Program-made: the position numbers and the translations under genes | In this document: positions 46,937-56,787 of the stretch, piece after piece | Layout of the letters: each line of letters starts with the position of its first letter | How positions within the stretch are numbered: position 1 is the stretch's first letter | NCBI GenBank assembly: GCA_002457215.1 | Contig: NTJZ01000008.1 | Location: forward strand, 62,001 to 126,000 | Direction of reading: 5' to 3' | Length of the DNA: 64,000 nucleotides | DNA from: OM182 bacterium MED-G28 | Lineage (GTDB): Bacteria > Pseudomonadota > Gammaproteobacteria > Pseudomonadales > Pseudohongiellaceae | Notes under the pieces: generated by a model | Seen by the model: only the letters and a program-made list of their open reading frames with translations | Told to the model about the DNA's origin: nothing | The model's database searches: none

Positions 46937-49477
46937 ATGAGTCGTAATCACCCCACATGGTTTATTTGTTCCTGCTTGTTAGTTCTTGCCAGTGCCGGAT
47001 CTACTCAGTCTCAAGCTCAAGGGAGTTTCTATCCCGATGCTCGCAGTGGCGGAAACTACATGCATAATTTTTATTTCCCGCCTTCTCCCAGCTCGACCCC
47101 TTGGTCGCCAGATTGGTCCCCAGAGGGTGAATGGATTGCAGTGGCAATGCATGGATCCATATGGAAAGTTAAGCCAGAGACAGGTATCGCCTACGAACTT
47201 ACCTATAGTGAAGATGCTTATCATTCTTCACCAAATTATTCGCCTGATGGGCACTGGATAGTGTTTACCGCTGATTATGATCACCAGCGGATTCAGTTGG
47301 AAATTTTGAATATCGAAACCGGAGAGGTCAGTAAATTAACTGATGACCAAGCAGTATACACTGATCCAGTTTTTTCTCCGGACGGTTCGAAAATAGCCTA
47401 TGTCTCTACTAATCCTAATGGTTACTTCAATCTCTATGTGCGATCAATTGTCGATGGGAAATGGAATGGTGCTCCAATCGCAGTTTCGCTAGACAATGAC
47501 TTTGGCCGAAGCCGATTGTATTTCGGCAATTTTGACATGCATATCAGCCCATCTTGGTTGCCTAATGGCGATGAGCTGCTCGTAGTGTCTAATCGTAATG
47601 TGCCGCTTGGGTCTGGAAACGTATTACGAGTCCCTGCGATCGCAGGTGGAATTAGTCGGGCAGAAACGGTGTTAGCCGAGCAGTCCCTTTATCGAACTAG
47701 GCCTGATGTTTCGATTGATGGGAAAAGATTTGTTTATTCATCCACCAGTGGGTCGGCCGATCAATACAATAATTTGTATGTGCAACCAACAGTTGGAGGG
47801 GAGCCATACAAACTCACTTTTTATAGTCATGATGCCTTCCATCCGCGGTGGTCAGCTGACGGCGAATGGATTGCTTTTATTTCTAATGAAGAGGGCCTAT
47901 CACAACTTAATTTGTTGGAAACTTATGGTGGCAAGCTCATCCGGCGTGACATTACTGAATTACACTACAAGCGCCCAATGGGAACCCTTGCTGTAAGAGT
48001 TCTGGATGCTAACTTACAACTTCCTACTCATAATCGCATTCATCTAACTGCCAGTGACGGTAAACTATATGTGCCGAATGATGCTTATGCTCGTGCTGGC
48101 TCAAGAGGAGACCTGATCTTTCATAATAATGGGACATTTGAACTTACCTTGCCGGTTGGTGAAGTTCGTCTAACAGCTGTTAAAGGGTTTGAATTTACTC
48201 CTACTGAAGTTGAGGTTGATATAGAAGAAGGTGAAATTGTTCAACTGACGATCGAGTTGAGTAGGCTAACGGATATGGGCGCTAAAGGTTGGTATAGCGC
48301 TTCGACTCATGTCCATTCGAACTATGGTGGTAACTTACATAACACGCTCGAAAACTTGATGATGATGTCGCGAGCAGAAGATCAAGATTTAGTATTGGAG
48401 CAAGTTGCAAATAAAGACAATCGCATTCTCGATTATCACTATTTTGAACCTGGTGGCGTTGCTCACTCAGTATCTGAGGAAGACCAAATAGTTGTAGTAG
48501 GGCAAGAGTATCGACCCCCATTTTATGGCCACGTGTTTATGTTTGGGCTTAAGGAACACTTAATTTCCCCTTTTGTCACTGGCTATGAAGGGACAGCGAT
48601 TGAGAGTCTTTATCCAAGCAATACCGACATGTTACTAAAGGCGAAGGCCCAAGGTGCCGTGACGGGTTATGTTCATCCGTTTCTTGGCGAAAATGATCCA
48701 TTATCTGCGAACTTGGGAGGTGGGAAAGGTTTTATCGTTGATGCTGCGCTAGGCACCACCGATGCATTAGAGTGGTCCGATTCTAGTAGGGGTGCTTTCT
48801 ATCCACTGTACGCAGTTTGGAACAATGGATTAGAGGTGACCGCCGTTGGAGGCGAAGATTCAATCAGTTCAATGCATATAAGTAAGCTAGTGGGGTCTTT
48901 TCGAACTTATGTGTACACCGGTAATCAAGGTCTTAGTATGGAAGCTTGGTTCGATGGTTTAAAACGAGGGAGGGCGATGGTTAGCTCTGGTCCGCTGCTG
49001 GAGATGGAAGTTGGAAATGCACTGCCTGGAGATACCGTGCAACTGCCACCGAATGGTGGGAACGTAGTTATTAGTGGTCGTCTGCGCTCAATAACTGAAT
49101 TGAATGATGTTGCTTTATATTGTAATGGGAAAGAAGTGGAGCGATTTCCGGTAACAGGAAATGGAACAAGTCTCGATATTAATTACAGTGTAAGAATAGA
49201 AAGCTCAGGCTGGTGTCATTTGCGAGTAGAGGGTGATCCTGACCGGCGAGGTGTATTGGATGTCGCGTATGCACAAGCGTTTACTAATCCGGTTTGGTTT
49301 CGAGTTGGCAATGAGCTAATTCAAGATAACGATTCGGCGAACTATGCGTTGAATTGGATAGATAAACTGCAAGAGCTTGCTGAAGCCTGGCCAGGCTGGC
49401 GCTCCCAGTCTGAAAAGGACCATGTTTTCGGTCAGTTCGATGACGCTCGAGCTGTTTATCGTAGCAAACTAGATTAA
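46937..49477 (+). CDS. TolB-like propeller fused to CehA/McbA-type PHP metallohydrolase
   Basis: 846 residues from ATG 46937; a 25-residue upstream extension would bury the signal peptide (ICSCLLVLASAGSTQSQAQ). Residues 50-345 carry WD40-like PD40 blades (DWSPEGEWIAVAM, NYSPDGHWIVF, VFSPDGSKIAYVS, RWSADGEWIAFIS). A beta-sandwich region (350-445) leads to a PHP-type domain with the metal motif THVHSNYGG (His458, His460) and later GYVHPF. Members of the CehA/McbA group include carbaryl hydrolases, but the substrate here is unknown. Confidence 0.8.
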   Translation: MSRNHPTWFICSCLLVLASAGSTQSQAQGSFYPDARSGGNYMHNFYFPPSPSSTPWSPDWSPEGEWIAVAMHGSIWKVKPETGIAYELTYSEDAYHSSPNYSPDGHWIVFTADYDHQRIQLEILNIETGEVSKLTDDQAVYTDPVFSPDGSKIAYVSTNPNGYFNLYVRSIVDGKWNGAPIAVSLDNDFGRSRLYFGNFDMHISPSWLPNGDELLVVSNRNVPLGSGNVLRVPAIAGGISRAETVLAEQSLYRTRPDVSIDGKRFVYSSTSGSADQYNNLYVQPTVGGEPYKLTFYSHDAFHPRWSADGEWIAFISNEEGLSQLNLLETYGGKLIRRDITELHYKRPMGTLAVRVLDANLQLPTHNRIHLTASDGKLYVPNDAYARAGSRGDLIFHNNGTFELTLPVGEVRLTAVKGFEFTPTEVEVDIEEGEIVQLTIELSRLTDMGAKGWYSASTHVHSNYGGNLHNTLENLMMMSRAEDQDLVLEQVANKDNRILDYHYFEPGGVAHSVSEEDQIVVVGQEYRPPFYGHVFMFGLKEHLISPFVTGYEGTAIESLYPSNTDMLLKAKAQGAVTGYVHPFLGENDPLSANLGGGKGFIVDAALGTTDALEWSDSSRGAFYPLYAVWNNGLEVTAVGGEDSISSMHISKLVGSFRTYVYTGNQGLSMEAWFDGLKRGRAMVSSGPLLEMEVGNALPGDTVQLPPNGGNVVISGRLRSITELNDVALYCNGKEVERFPVTGNGTSLDINYSVRIESSGWCHLRVEGDPDRRGVLDVAYAQAFTNPVWFRVGNELIQDNDSANYALNWIDKLQELAEAWPGWRSQSEKDHVFGQFDDARAVYRSKLD

Positions 49478-49652
49478 GGTGCAGCCGTGCTTTCGTCGCT
49501 CCATAAATCAATACTTACCGCTTAAAGTTTTAGTGAAATGATTGGGGCCGGAGAGAATTTTTGATAACCTCAAATACCTTTTAAATGTTATTTGCTAGTG
49601 AGTAAGTGAATTGGTAAATGTCAAATCAGGTCCTTCGAATTGGAGTGGTAAA

Positions 49653-51050
49653 ATGCATATTTTGCGAATGTTGGTTTCATTACTGTTTGGGCTGAACTTA
49701 GTGGCGAGCACTTTCGCAGCGGTACCGAATTCGACTATTATTGGACCAGTAGAAGCCGACCCGCCCGGTCACCCATCCCGTAATTCTATTTATGCGGCGT
49801 CAGCTATTGAGCTATCGGACAACGGTTATATTGAAGAAGAATACTTTATTGAAGGGACGGCTAATCAATACACAAATCCTGAGCTTGAAAACTCTGAAGT
49901 TATTGATAGTGGGCATCGTTATCGCACGCGTCTGATCGTGCGCCGTCCTCAGGTAGCTCAGTTCAACGGAATTGTTATAGTCGAATGGATTAATGTGACG
50001 GGTGGTCCGGATAAAGATATAGATTGGTGGCTCTCGGGAGCGCATTTCATCCGTAATGGCTATGCGTATATTGCTGTATCGGCTCAGCAAATGGGCATTG
50101 ACACCATGAAGGAATGGAGTCCAGAACGTTATAGCAGCCTTGATACGACTCATGATGGAATCGTAAGCAGAGATGGCCTCTCCTATGACATTTTTTCTGC
50201 CGTTGGGAAAGCAATTAATAGAGTGGGGGAATCTATACCCTCTGGAAAAATCGATATCCTTGATGGATTAAAAGCCGAAATCATTATCGCTACAGGTCAT
50301 TCGCAATCGGCGAGTCGCTTAGCTACCTATTTAAATAGTGTGCATCCGCTTGAGCCAATTTATGACGGGGTCATGGTGCATGGTGGTGGCGGTCGCATTC
50401 GTGATGATCAGAATACAAAAATATTTAAGATAATGGCTGAAACAGATATGCGCCGCCGAGCGGCGTCACCACAACCGAATTCTAATACCTTTGTGCAATG
50501 GGAAGTGGCGGGAACGGCTCACGCTGATTACGATTTTGAAATTGAATACTCTAAATTACGCTTGCTGCGCGATGGGCTTCCGCTCAGTCAAGCGGAGCCT
50601 CGCGATGTAGGATGTGAACTACCATCGCATAGCCGAATTCCATTTCGTGATCCATTTAATGCCGCGTTCGAGCATTTAGTTAACTGGGTTAAAGAGGATG
50701 TTCTACCGCCCCGCGCAGATCCGCTCCAGGTTGCACGCATGTTGCCGGAACTTGAATTCGCCCGAGATGAGTTTGGTAATATTTTGGGAGGTATACGTTT
50801 AGCAGAGCATGTTGTTGCGACCGCTAAAAATACTGGGATGAACACTAGTGTTACTAATAGATTCTGTGGGTTATACGGCTCCCACGAACCGTTTGAAGAT
50901 GCTATCCTGGACCGACTCTATCCAAGTCATGAAGCCTATGTGGAAGCCGTGAGCAAGGTTGTTCAAGGAAATTTAGAGGCGGGTTACATTCTTCCGTATG
51001 CTGCGGAAAGAACAATTCGAGAAGCAGAAGCTTCTAGAATCGGACGTTAG
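49653..51050 (+). CDS. Exported alpha/beta hydrolase domain-containing protein
   Basis: 465 residues from ATG 49653 with GGAGTGG upstream; the longer frame begins with TTG at 49611. Signal peptide to about residue 22. The nucleophile elbow is GHSQS (215-219, Ser217), and a catalytic His probably lies in GTAHADYDFE. Resembles large uncharacterised exported esterases. It may follow the preceding metallohydrolase functionally; the 175-base gap makes cotranscription uncertain. Confidence 0.8.
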   Translation: MHILRMLVSLLFGLNLVASTFAAVPNSTIIGPVEADPPGHPSRNSIYAASAIELSDNGYIEEEYFIEGTANQYTNPELENSEVIDSGHRYRTRLIVRRPQVAQFNGIVIVEWINVTGGPDKDIDWWLSGAHFIRNGYAYIAVSAQQMGIDTMKEWSPERYSSLDTTHDGIVSRDGLSYDIFSAVGKAINRVGESIPSGKIDILDGLKAEIIIATGHSQSASRLATYLNSVHPLEPIYDGVMVHGGGGRIRDDQNTKIFKIMAETDMRRRAASPQPNSNTFVQWEVAGTAHADYDFEIEYSKLRLLRDGLPLSQAEPRDVGCELPSHSRIPFRDPFNAAFEHLVNWVKEDVLPPRADPLQVARMLPELEFARDEFGNILGGIRLAEHVVATAKNTGMNTSVTNRFCGLYGSHEPFEDAILDRLYPSHEAYVEAVSKVVQGNLEAGYILPYAAERTIREAEASRIGR

Positions 51051-51066
51051 ATAGATGGCAATAAAT

Positions 51067-51576
51067 CTAATTACATTTCTCAGCTAGAACTTTTAGTCGT
51101 GCCGTCCAGAGTTTCTTCGTGCTCTCTTTCTGATTGCTTAATTTAGCAGGAAGTCTAATTGAGACTTTAAGTTTAGTTTTCTCTGCGAGCGAATCAAATT
51201 GCGCGATAATTTGGCTTTGCTCATCAGGATGGGTGCTTTCTCGCCAAGACATGGTTAAGCGTTTTGGAATTTCTAATTCCAATAGTTCTCCGCTGATGAG
51301 TAGATCCAGCCCCTTTCTGTTGATTCTGAATTTAAAACCACCACCTTTCCTAACTTCGTTCTCTAAGTGAATTACTTTTTCTTGTTGAATTTTCGGCCCA
51401 AACATCCATTCCCCGATAAATACAGGGATTAGCCACTGATCAAATACTTGCTGAGCGGGAGCGATAATAGTCTTGGTGACTGTGATCGTTGTTGCTTTTA
51501 ATTGGGATGCCGGTTGTTCAAACAAACTTCGTTCACGATCATTTTTGTCAAAGAATGTCAGCTGATCAGAACGCAT
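51067..51576 (-). CDS. SRPBCC/AHSA1-domain protein
   Basis: 169 residues. A START-like fold is suggested by ITVTKTIIAPAQQVFDQWL, then KGGGFKFRINRKG and PKRLTMSWRES, typical of Aha1-C-terminal-like (AHSA1) proteins. Its ATG overlaps the stop of the cytochrome gene (TAATG), so it is translationally coupled to the sulfite dehydrogenase pair. No signal peptide, so cytoplasmic; ligand unknown. Confidence 0.75.
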   Translation of the reverse strand: MRSDQLTFFDKNDRERSLFEQPASQLKATTITVTKTIIAPAQQVFDQWLIPVFIGEWMFGPKIQQEKVIHLENEVRKGGGFKFRINRKGLDLLISGELLELEIPKRLTMSWRESTHPDEQSQIIAQFDSLAEKTKLKVSIRLPAKLSNQKESTKKLWTARLKVLAEKCN

Positions 51577-51950
51577 TAATCAATTGGTTCATAGGGGTTA
51601 TCTGGCATTAGAGTTATCGACAAGGAAGCTCGGCGACTAGATTCTTTTTGCCCGTAATTTTGAGTAAGATAATTCAGAATTGATTCTTCCAATGAATCTT
51701 CTAACTGCTGCAGCCCTTGGGTTTCTTGCATCCATCTGATCCTGCTTTCCCACACAGCTTTGCTGCCAGAATTCTGGGTAATTAATAATGTCGAATGACA
51801 TTCCGTACAATTTTCCTGAACCGCCTGCCAGCCATCGTCAACGATCAGCTTTTCAACATGCTCAGTATTCTGAGCTGATATATTTTGGAGCAATAAGCTA
51901 GCAGCAAAAAGTCCTATCAAGAAAGAAAATAAAGCGAAATAGGTTTTCAT
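51576..51950 (-). CDS. Small c-type cytochrome, SorB-like
   Basis: 124 residues, exported (signal peptide to about residue 26). One heme site, CTECH at 48-52, and a probable axial Met74 in RIRWMQETQGL, matching the WM-EQGM pattern of sulfite dehydrogenase cytochrome subunits. It overlaps the stop of the molybdoenzyme gene (TAATG). Expected to take electrons from that enzyme. Confidence 0.8.
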   Translation of the reverse strand: MKTYFALFSFLIGLFAASLLLQNISAQNTEHVEKLIVDDGWQAVQENCTECHSTLLITQNSGSKAVWESRIRWMQETQGLQQLEDSLEESILNYLTQNYGQKESSRRASLSITLMPDNPYEPID

Positions 51951-53263
51951 TAAACCGCCTGAACTGCAATTCGATGACAGGCATTATTCAAATACCCTCT
52001 TGGGTTCCAGCCTGGAACCACCATCGGTTGGGACTGGCCCAAATTATCCATCGCGCGAACCCATACTTCGTAATAGCCTGGCTCAGGAAACTGTGCCCAG
52101 GATTGGAAACTCTGCCAAGCTAGCCTATTGGCAGCTGGATTTAGCGCTGTTGGCAACCATGTTGCACCAAAATCGATGGATAAAAATACTCCACTAATCT
52201 GGCTATCGCCTGCCCAGGCATGGCCACGCACGGTAAGTCGTTGTCTGGCGTCATGACTAATCCCTGATTGAGGAAAAGTAATTAATGATTTAACTGGCAT
52301 TGATTCAATAATACGCATCTCGTCATTGGGTACGCGACTACCCGGTGCTACTGAGGCAGCAGGAACCGAGTATGAGGGTGCCGCCATTTTTTCACCATCA
52401 TGGACACGATCTCTTACCACTATTCTGTTTAGCCATTTTCCAGAGACTGAACCTGGCCATCCAGCGCAAACCATGCGCAAGGGATAGCCATTTTGTATTG
52501 GAATGTCCTCGCCGTTCATTGCCCAAGCAATTAAGGACTCCCTCTCCATTGCTTTATTTATGGGAACTCCGCGAGAGATAGGGTCTAGCTCAGGGTTCCC
52601 GCTGGCATGTGTGTCAGCCCCATAATAACCAACATAAACAGCATCTCGGGCAACGCCACAGAAATTTAGTACATCACGTAACCTTACACCGGTGAATGTA
52701 GGGCAGCCGATGGCTCCAGTGGTCCATTGATTACCGCTGGCAGCGGGCACAAATTCGGCGCGGCCATTACCGCCACATTCAAGTTGCAACTGCAAGGTCA
52801 CTTCTTCAAAGCGAGTTTTTAGATCAGTTATAGAAAAAGTAGTTGGAGTAACACAAGATTCTCCGCCGATTTCCAATTGCCAATTTTCTGGGTCAACATT
52901 CTCTGGAGGGATTCCATTGTTGCGAATAAACATGTAGCGATTTGGGGTAATTTCATCATCAAGTAGATGCGCTGGAGTTTCAGCGTTCACCGGGCGATCA
53001 TTTAATAGGATTAGACCTTCCTTGCCTTCAATAGTTGTATCTGCATTATCTGCGGCAAATGCTGCTGGAACTAGCCCTGCTGGCATAAAACGAGAAAAAG
53101 GAATGGTCATCCCTAGCGCAGTCGACAAGGCTAACAGTCCAGATTTCTTCAAAAAACCACGTCTAGAAACTGCTTCGGATTTTCTACCCCAAGCTATTTT
53201 ATCCGCCGCAATTGGATCTTGCTGGTAGAGCTCATTGATAGAAATTAGTTTTTTGCTAGTCAT
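51950..53263 (-). CDS. Sulfite dehydrogenase-like molybdoenzyme (SorA/SOX family)
   Basis: 437 residues with a Tat signal, SRRGFLKK at 33-40, late in an N-terminal extension. Sulfite-oxidase-type molybdopterin domain with the molybdenum-ligating Cys163 in LQLECGGNGR, then the Mo-co dimerisation domain (RLTVRGHAWAGDSQI). Predicted to oxidise sulfite to sulfate in the periplasm and pass electrons to the cytochrome encoded next. Protein-repair enzymes such as MsrP share the fold but pair with a membrane heme b protein, which is not here. The gene order and overlaps favour a SorAB-type enzyme. Confidence 0.85.
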   Translation of the reverse strand: MTSKKLISINELYQQDPIAADKIAWGRKSEAVSRRGFLKKSGLLALSTALGMTIPFSRFMPAGLVPAAFAADNADTTIEGKEGLILLNDRPVNAETPAHLLDDEITPNRYMFIRNNGIPPENVDPENWQLEIGGESCVTPTTFSITDLKTRFEEVTLQLQLECGGNGRAEFVPAASGNQWTTGAIGCPTFTGVRLRDVLNFCGVARDAVYVGYYGADTHASGNPELDPISRGVPINKAMERESLIAWAMNGEDIPIQNGYPLRMVCAGWPGSVSGKWLNRIVVRDRVHDGEKMAAPSYSVPAASVAPGSRVPNDEMRIIESMPVKSLITFPQSGISHDARQRLTVRGHAWAGDSQISGVFLSIDFGATWLPTALNPAANRLAWQSFQSWAQFPEPGYYEVWVRAMDNLGQSQPMVVPGWNPRGYLNNACHRIAVQAV

Positions 53264-53352
53264 GCTTTAGCCTTGTTGAGTAAGGAGGTAGTTTTGCCAG
53301 AGGTTATCAAAATAGGTGGTAGAGGTCCAAAGCCTGACTAGCCAAATTAGAA

Positions 53353-54114
53353 CTAAGGTTTAGTTAGTTTTAGTAAAAACCTGTCAGTATTGCGCGCTAA
53401 ACGTGGGTCGAAGATGCTGCGTCGATGATCATCATCAAGGTTCCGCAGCAGATCACTGGATTCCACACTAAAGCCAGCCTGTTCAGCGACATCAATTGCT
53501 TGTGTGATTTCCATTCGGTGCATTTCTCGGTTATTGCTACCGCTAATACCGATATGATCTGTTACCACAATAAATCCACCAGGTTTTAGTAAGGTTTTTA
53601 GTCGCTGCAGTAAGTTTAGCGCTCGATCTGGATTTGAGTTGTATGAGTCATGCAGTGTTTGCGCCAACATCACAGCGTCGAGGGATTCTTCTGCAAGACT
53701 TAAGCTTCTTATAGGCCCAATAAGTTGAACAACATTTTTTAAATTACCTTCTTCAATTTTTTCCTTTAGCGCCTCACCTTGTGTTCGATTCTGGCGATCC
53801 TCTACGAAGCGAAGACCCCGCTCAGTATTTTGGGCATAGACTGTCCCTGTATCCCCCACCGCTTTGGAAAGAATAAACGTGTAGTAACCACCTGCTGCAT
53901 AGAGATCCAGCACCGACATTCCTTTATCAATTCCAGCGAAAGCTAACACCTCTATTGGCTTGCGCACAGAGTCACGTACAAAGTCAGAAACGTCACGCCC
54001 TGAATCAGAAAGTAATAATCGTAACTCTTCAGTATCTAATGTGGCTGATACTTTCGAGGTTATTGCTATCGCGCATAGACCAAGTGTAATAATTTTAAAG
54101 AATTTAGTTGCCAT
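53353..54114 (-). CDS. Exported class I SAM-dependent methyltransferase-like protein
   Basis: 253 residues. A Rossmann methyltransferase fold with motif I VLDLYAAGGYYTFILSKAV and the later LKPGGFIVVTDHIG. A signal peptide (residues 1-24, ending VSA) implies export, an odd location given the lack of SAM in the periplasm; several such exported methyltransferase-like proteins exist in marine gammaproteobacteria, with unknown role. It follows the DUF2214 gene after a short gap on the same strand. Confidence 0.78.
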   Translation of the reverse strand: MATKFFKIITLGLCAIAITSKVSATLDTEELRLLLSDSGRDVSDFVRDSVRKPIEVLAFAGIDKGMSVLDLYAAGGYYTFILSKAVGDTGTVYAQNTERGLRFVEDRQNRTQGEALKEKIEEGNLKNVVQLIGPIRSLSLAEESLDAVMLAQTLHDSYNSNPDRALNLLQRLKTLLKPGGFIVVTDHIGISGSNNREMHRMEITQAIDVAEQAGFSVESSDLLRNLDDDHRRSIFDPRLARNTDRFLLKLTKP

Positions 54115-54154
54115 TGTTCATCCAATGCGTGATCAGAGGACCATATAAAACTTG

Positions 54155-54592
54155 TTAAGGAGTAATACCGATACCTTGTGCTGCCATAAAGGCAAGTACT
54201 GGAATGACTATCAGCGCAATCAACTCTAGTTTTAGTAAAATTGGAACCATTCGAGGTACTTTGATTGCTTCAGATTCCGAATTACGATGTTTAATAAAAA
54301 AACTAGTGGGGTAGGTTGAAACTAAAACAATGACGATGAATAACAGAATCTTTCCCTGAAATACTGGATTGTCTGTGTAAAATTCACTTGGCTTTCCTAC
54401 TCCCAACCAGAGGACCAGGCCCATCGCGAAGACTAGTACGGCACTAATTCCATACGCTGCATCTACTTTTGCAATATTTCGAGCGTCTTCCCCGTTAATT
54501 TTTGGCTTTATCGCCATGTTTTCAATCACAAGCGAACCGGCAAATACGAATATTGCCAGAAAATGAAGGTATCTGAACAAGGTGTAGAGCAT
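54155..54592 (-). CDS. DUF2214-family membrane protein
   Basis: 145 residues with four predicted helices (LFRYLHFLAIFVFAGSL start). Resembles DUF2214, an uncharacterised inner-membrane family. Divergent from the MFS gene at 54713. Confidence 0.7.
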   Translation of the reverse strand: MLYTLFRYLHFLAIFVFAGSLVIENMAIKPKINGEDARNIAKVDAAYGISAVLVFAMGLVLWLGVGKPSEFYTDNPVFQGKILLFIVIVLVSTYPTSFFIKHRNSESEAIKVPRMVPILLKLELIALIVIPVLAFMAAQGIGITP

Positions 54593-54712
54593 AAATCCGA
54601 TGATACTGGAAATTCGAGATAAATAGATGAAGATTCTAGCGTATTCTTGTTATGCTTCGAGAGCCTGAATTACAACCAACAATTATCAGGTAATGGAGGA
54701 GAGGTGTCAGAG

Positions 54713-56068
54713 ATGAATACTAATGACCAATCGGTGAGTAATGATGCGCATCTAAAATCCAATATGCGTAAAGTATCGCTAACAGCGCTGGCTGGGGCCA
54801 GTATTGAGTGGTATGACTTCTTCCTTTATGCAACCGCTGCTGCTTTAGTATTTCCAGCTGCGTTTTTCCCTGAGTCAACACCCACAATGGGCTTAATTCT
54901 TTCATTTGGTACCTTTGCTTTTGGTTTTATTGCTCGGCCAGTTGGCGGCATTCTTTTCGGACATTTTGGAGATCGTGTTGGTCGTAAGAAGACTTTAGTT
55001 ATCGCGCTTATGTTAATGGGTGTGGCATCCACATTGATTGGTTTGCTGCCAACCTATGCAACTATAGGGATTGCAGCACCAATCCTTTTATCAGTTTTGC
55101 GCTTCGCTCAAGGCTTGGCAATCGGAGGGCAGTGGGGTGGTGCTATGTTGTTGGTTACAGAAAGCGCACCTGACGACAAGCGTGGTTATTACGGAGCATT
55201 TGCCCAAGCTGGTGCCCCGGTAGGTGTAATTTTGGCAAACCTGGCCTTCATCATTATTAGTGTCTCAGTATCTGAGGAATTTTTCCAAGCTTGGGGGTGG
55301 CGTATCCCATTCCTTTCCAGTGTGATACTCATTGGAATATCCATGTATGTGCAGTTGAACTTGGAAGACACTGATGCATTTAAGGAATTGGAATCTCTCA
55401 AAAAAGAACGCTTTGATGATTCTTCTGATACTCCCATGCCTGCTAGACGTTCTCCTGTGCTTGAAGCGATTGTGAAATACCCTAAACGCATCACTTTGGC
55501 TGCGGCAGCCTTTCTTTCCGTGCAGGTGAATTTTTACATTCTTATTGGTTTTATAATTGCCTACGGGAGTGATCCTGATGGCGGAGGTATGACTCGAGAT
55601 ACCATATTATGGGCAGTGCTAGTAGGCTCTGCCATCCAAATTCCTGCTCAATTTTGGGCGTCTTCCTATTCGGATCGACATGGAAGGCGAGGTATTTTTA
55701 TGCTGGGTGCTGCATTAACCGGTGTGGCTGCTTTTGCTCTCTTTCCTTTGGTAGATACAGGAAATTTCTGGCTGAGTGCGTTGGGAATAAGTGCTGGTCT
55801 AAGTGCTCTTGGAATGATGTATGGGCCACAAGCGGCTTTCTTCACAGAATTGTTTTCCACTGAAGTAAGATATTCAGGTGCTTCTCTTGGCTATCAGCTT
55901 GGAGCTATCGTCGGGGGAGCCTTCGCGCCAACCATTGCCACTATTCTATGGGCTGAGTACTCCATTATCTGGGTGTCTGTATATATGGCTCTTGCGTCGG
56001 TAGCATCAATAATTGCTGTAGCGATGCTTACAGAAACCTACAAAACCAGCCTGTCTGATGATGTTTAG
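54713..56068 (+). CDS. MFS transporter, metabolite:H+ symporter family
   Basis: 451 residues from ATG 54713; GTG 54704 is an alternative. Twelve helices are predicted. The MHS-family signatures are GASIEWYDFFLYATAA in helix 1 and the loop GHFGDRVGRKKTLV between helices 2 and 3, with the later SDRHGRRGIFMLGA repeat. The family moves shikimate, alpha-ketoglutarate, proline/betaine or similar solutes with protons; the solute is not predictable. Converges with the ydbL-like gene 12 bases away. Confidence 0.88.
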   Translation: MNTNDQSVSNDAHLKSNMRKVSLTALAGASIEWYDFFLYATAAALVFPAAFFPESTPTMGLILSFGTFAFGFIARPVGGILFGHFGDRVGRKKTLVIALMLMGVASTLIGLLPTYATIGIAAPILLSVLRFAQGLAIGGQWGGAMLLVTESAPDDKRGYYGAFAQAGAPVGVILANLAFIIISVSVSEEFFQAWGWRIPFLSSVILIGISMYVQLNLEDTDAFKELESLKKERFDDSSDTPMPARRSPVLEAIVKYPKRITLAAAAFLSVQVNFYILIGFIIAYGSDPDGGGMTRDTILWAVLVGSAIQIPAQFWASSYSDRHGRRGIFMLGAALTGVAAFALFPLVDTGNFWLSALGISAGLSALGMMYGPQAAFFTELFSTEVRYSGASLGYQLGAIVGGAFAPTIATILWAEYSIIWVSVYMALASVASIIAVAMLTETYKTSLSDDV

Positions 56069-56079
56069 AGTTTAGCGTT

Positions 56080-56415
56080 TTACTTGCGGACCCAGGAGCC
56101 GCTGGCATTCTGAAAAAAATGACCAGCTTGTGTTGCCTCAACAGCACGTTCATAGGCCACCGCAGCAACTTGGTCTACTGATAGACCATTTTGTTGAGCA
56201 ATTTGTTGGTAGCGTTGACGGCGTTGAGAATTCACATCATTCAGTAACGTCCGTATTTCAGCGGAAGCGCTATTGTTCACTATGCCCACATAGCCGTCTC
56301 TTTGTTCTCCAACAAATCCTTCTGATTTGGCTTCTTGCAAAGTAATAGCATGAGCAACCGAAACGAGCGTCATGGTAAAAACAAATATAGTTATTAAGGA
56401 ATTAATTTTTTTCAT
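56080..56415 (-). CDS. ydbL: YdbL-family periplasmic protein (DUF1318)
   Basis: 111 residues from ATG 56415 (GGAGGCG upstream). Signal peptide ending AHA, then the DUF1318 pattern with AKSEGFVGEQRDGYVG and YERAVEATQAGHFFQ. In E. coli YdbL belongs to the YdbH-YnbE outer-membrane lipid transport system and has been proposed to control YnbE assembly. It is the last gene of that operon here. Confidence 0.88.
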   Translation of the reverse strand: MKKINSLITIFVFTMTLVSVAHAITLQEAKSEGFVGEQRDGYVGIVNNSASAEIRTLLNDVNSQRRQRYQQIAQQNGLSVDQVAAVAYERAVEATQAGHFFQNASGSWVRK

Positions 56416-56426
56416 GTTCGCCTCCA

Positions 56427-56618
56427 TCAAAATAAACCACTATCAGCTGAAAAAATATCATCAAGTTCTTCTTCAACTTGCACTCTGATCTCATGCTCTA
56501 TGCGGACGTTGAGATTTATAGTGATAGGTTCGTTGGGAACAGCTACTTGCACTGTTGGTGTGCAGGCTACCAGGAAGCCTGCAGTACTTATTAAGCTCAA
56601 AATCGGTATTTTTTTCAT
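56427..56618 (-). CDS. ynbE: YnbE-family lipoprotein
   Basis: 63 residues from ATG 56618. Lipobox LVAC at Cys19, then a short beta-rich stretch (VQVAVPNEPITINLNVRIEH) and an acidic C-terminus. YnbE is the outer-membrane lipoprotein partner of YdbH in E. coli. It lies between ydbH and ydbL as expected. Confidence 0.85.
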   Translation of the reverse strand: MKKIPILSLISTAGFLVACTPTVQVAVPNEPITINLNVRIEHEIRVQVEEELDDIFSADSGLF

Positions 56619-56787
56619 AGCAGACAAATCTCTTTCTATACTCATGTTATTTCTATCACTAAATTCATTTCAATTAATTGCGAAAATTATTATTTGAAGC
56701 ATTAAGATTAATACTCGTCGAGCCTTTACCTTAGTAGATATTCCTTTAGTGAAAATGTTACCGATCTATTTACTATTCCTTCAGTAA

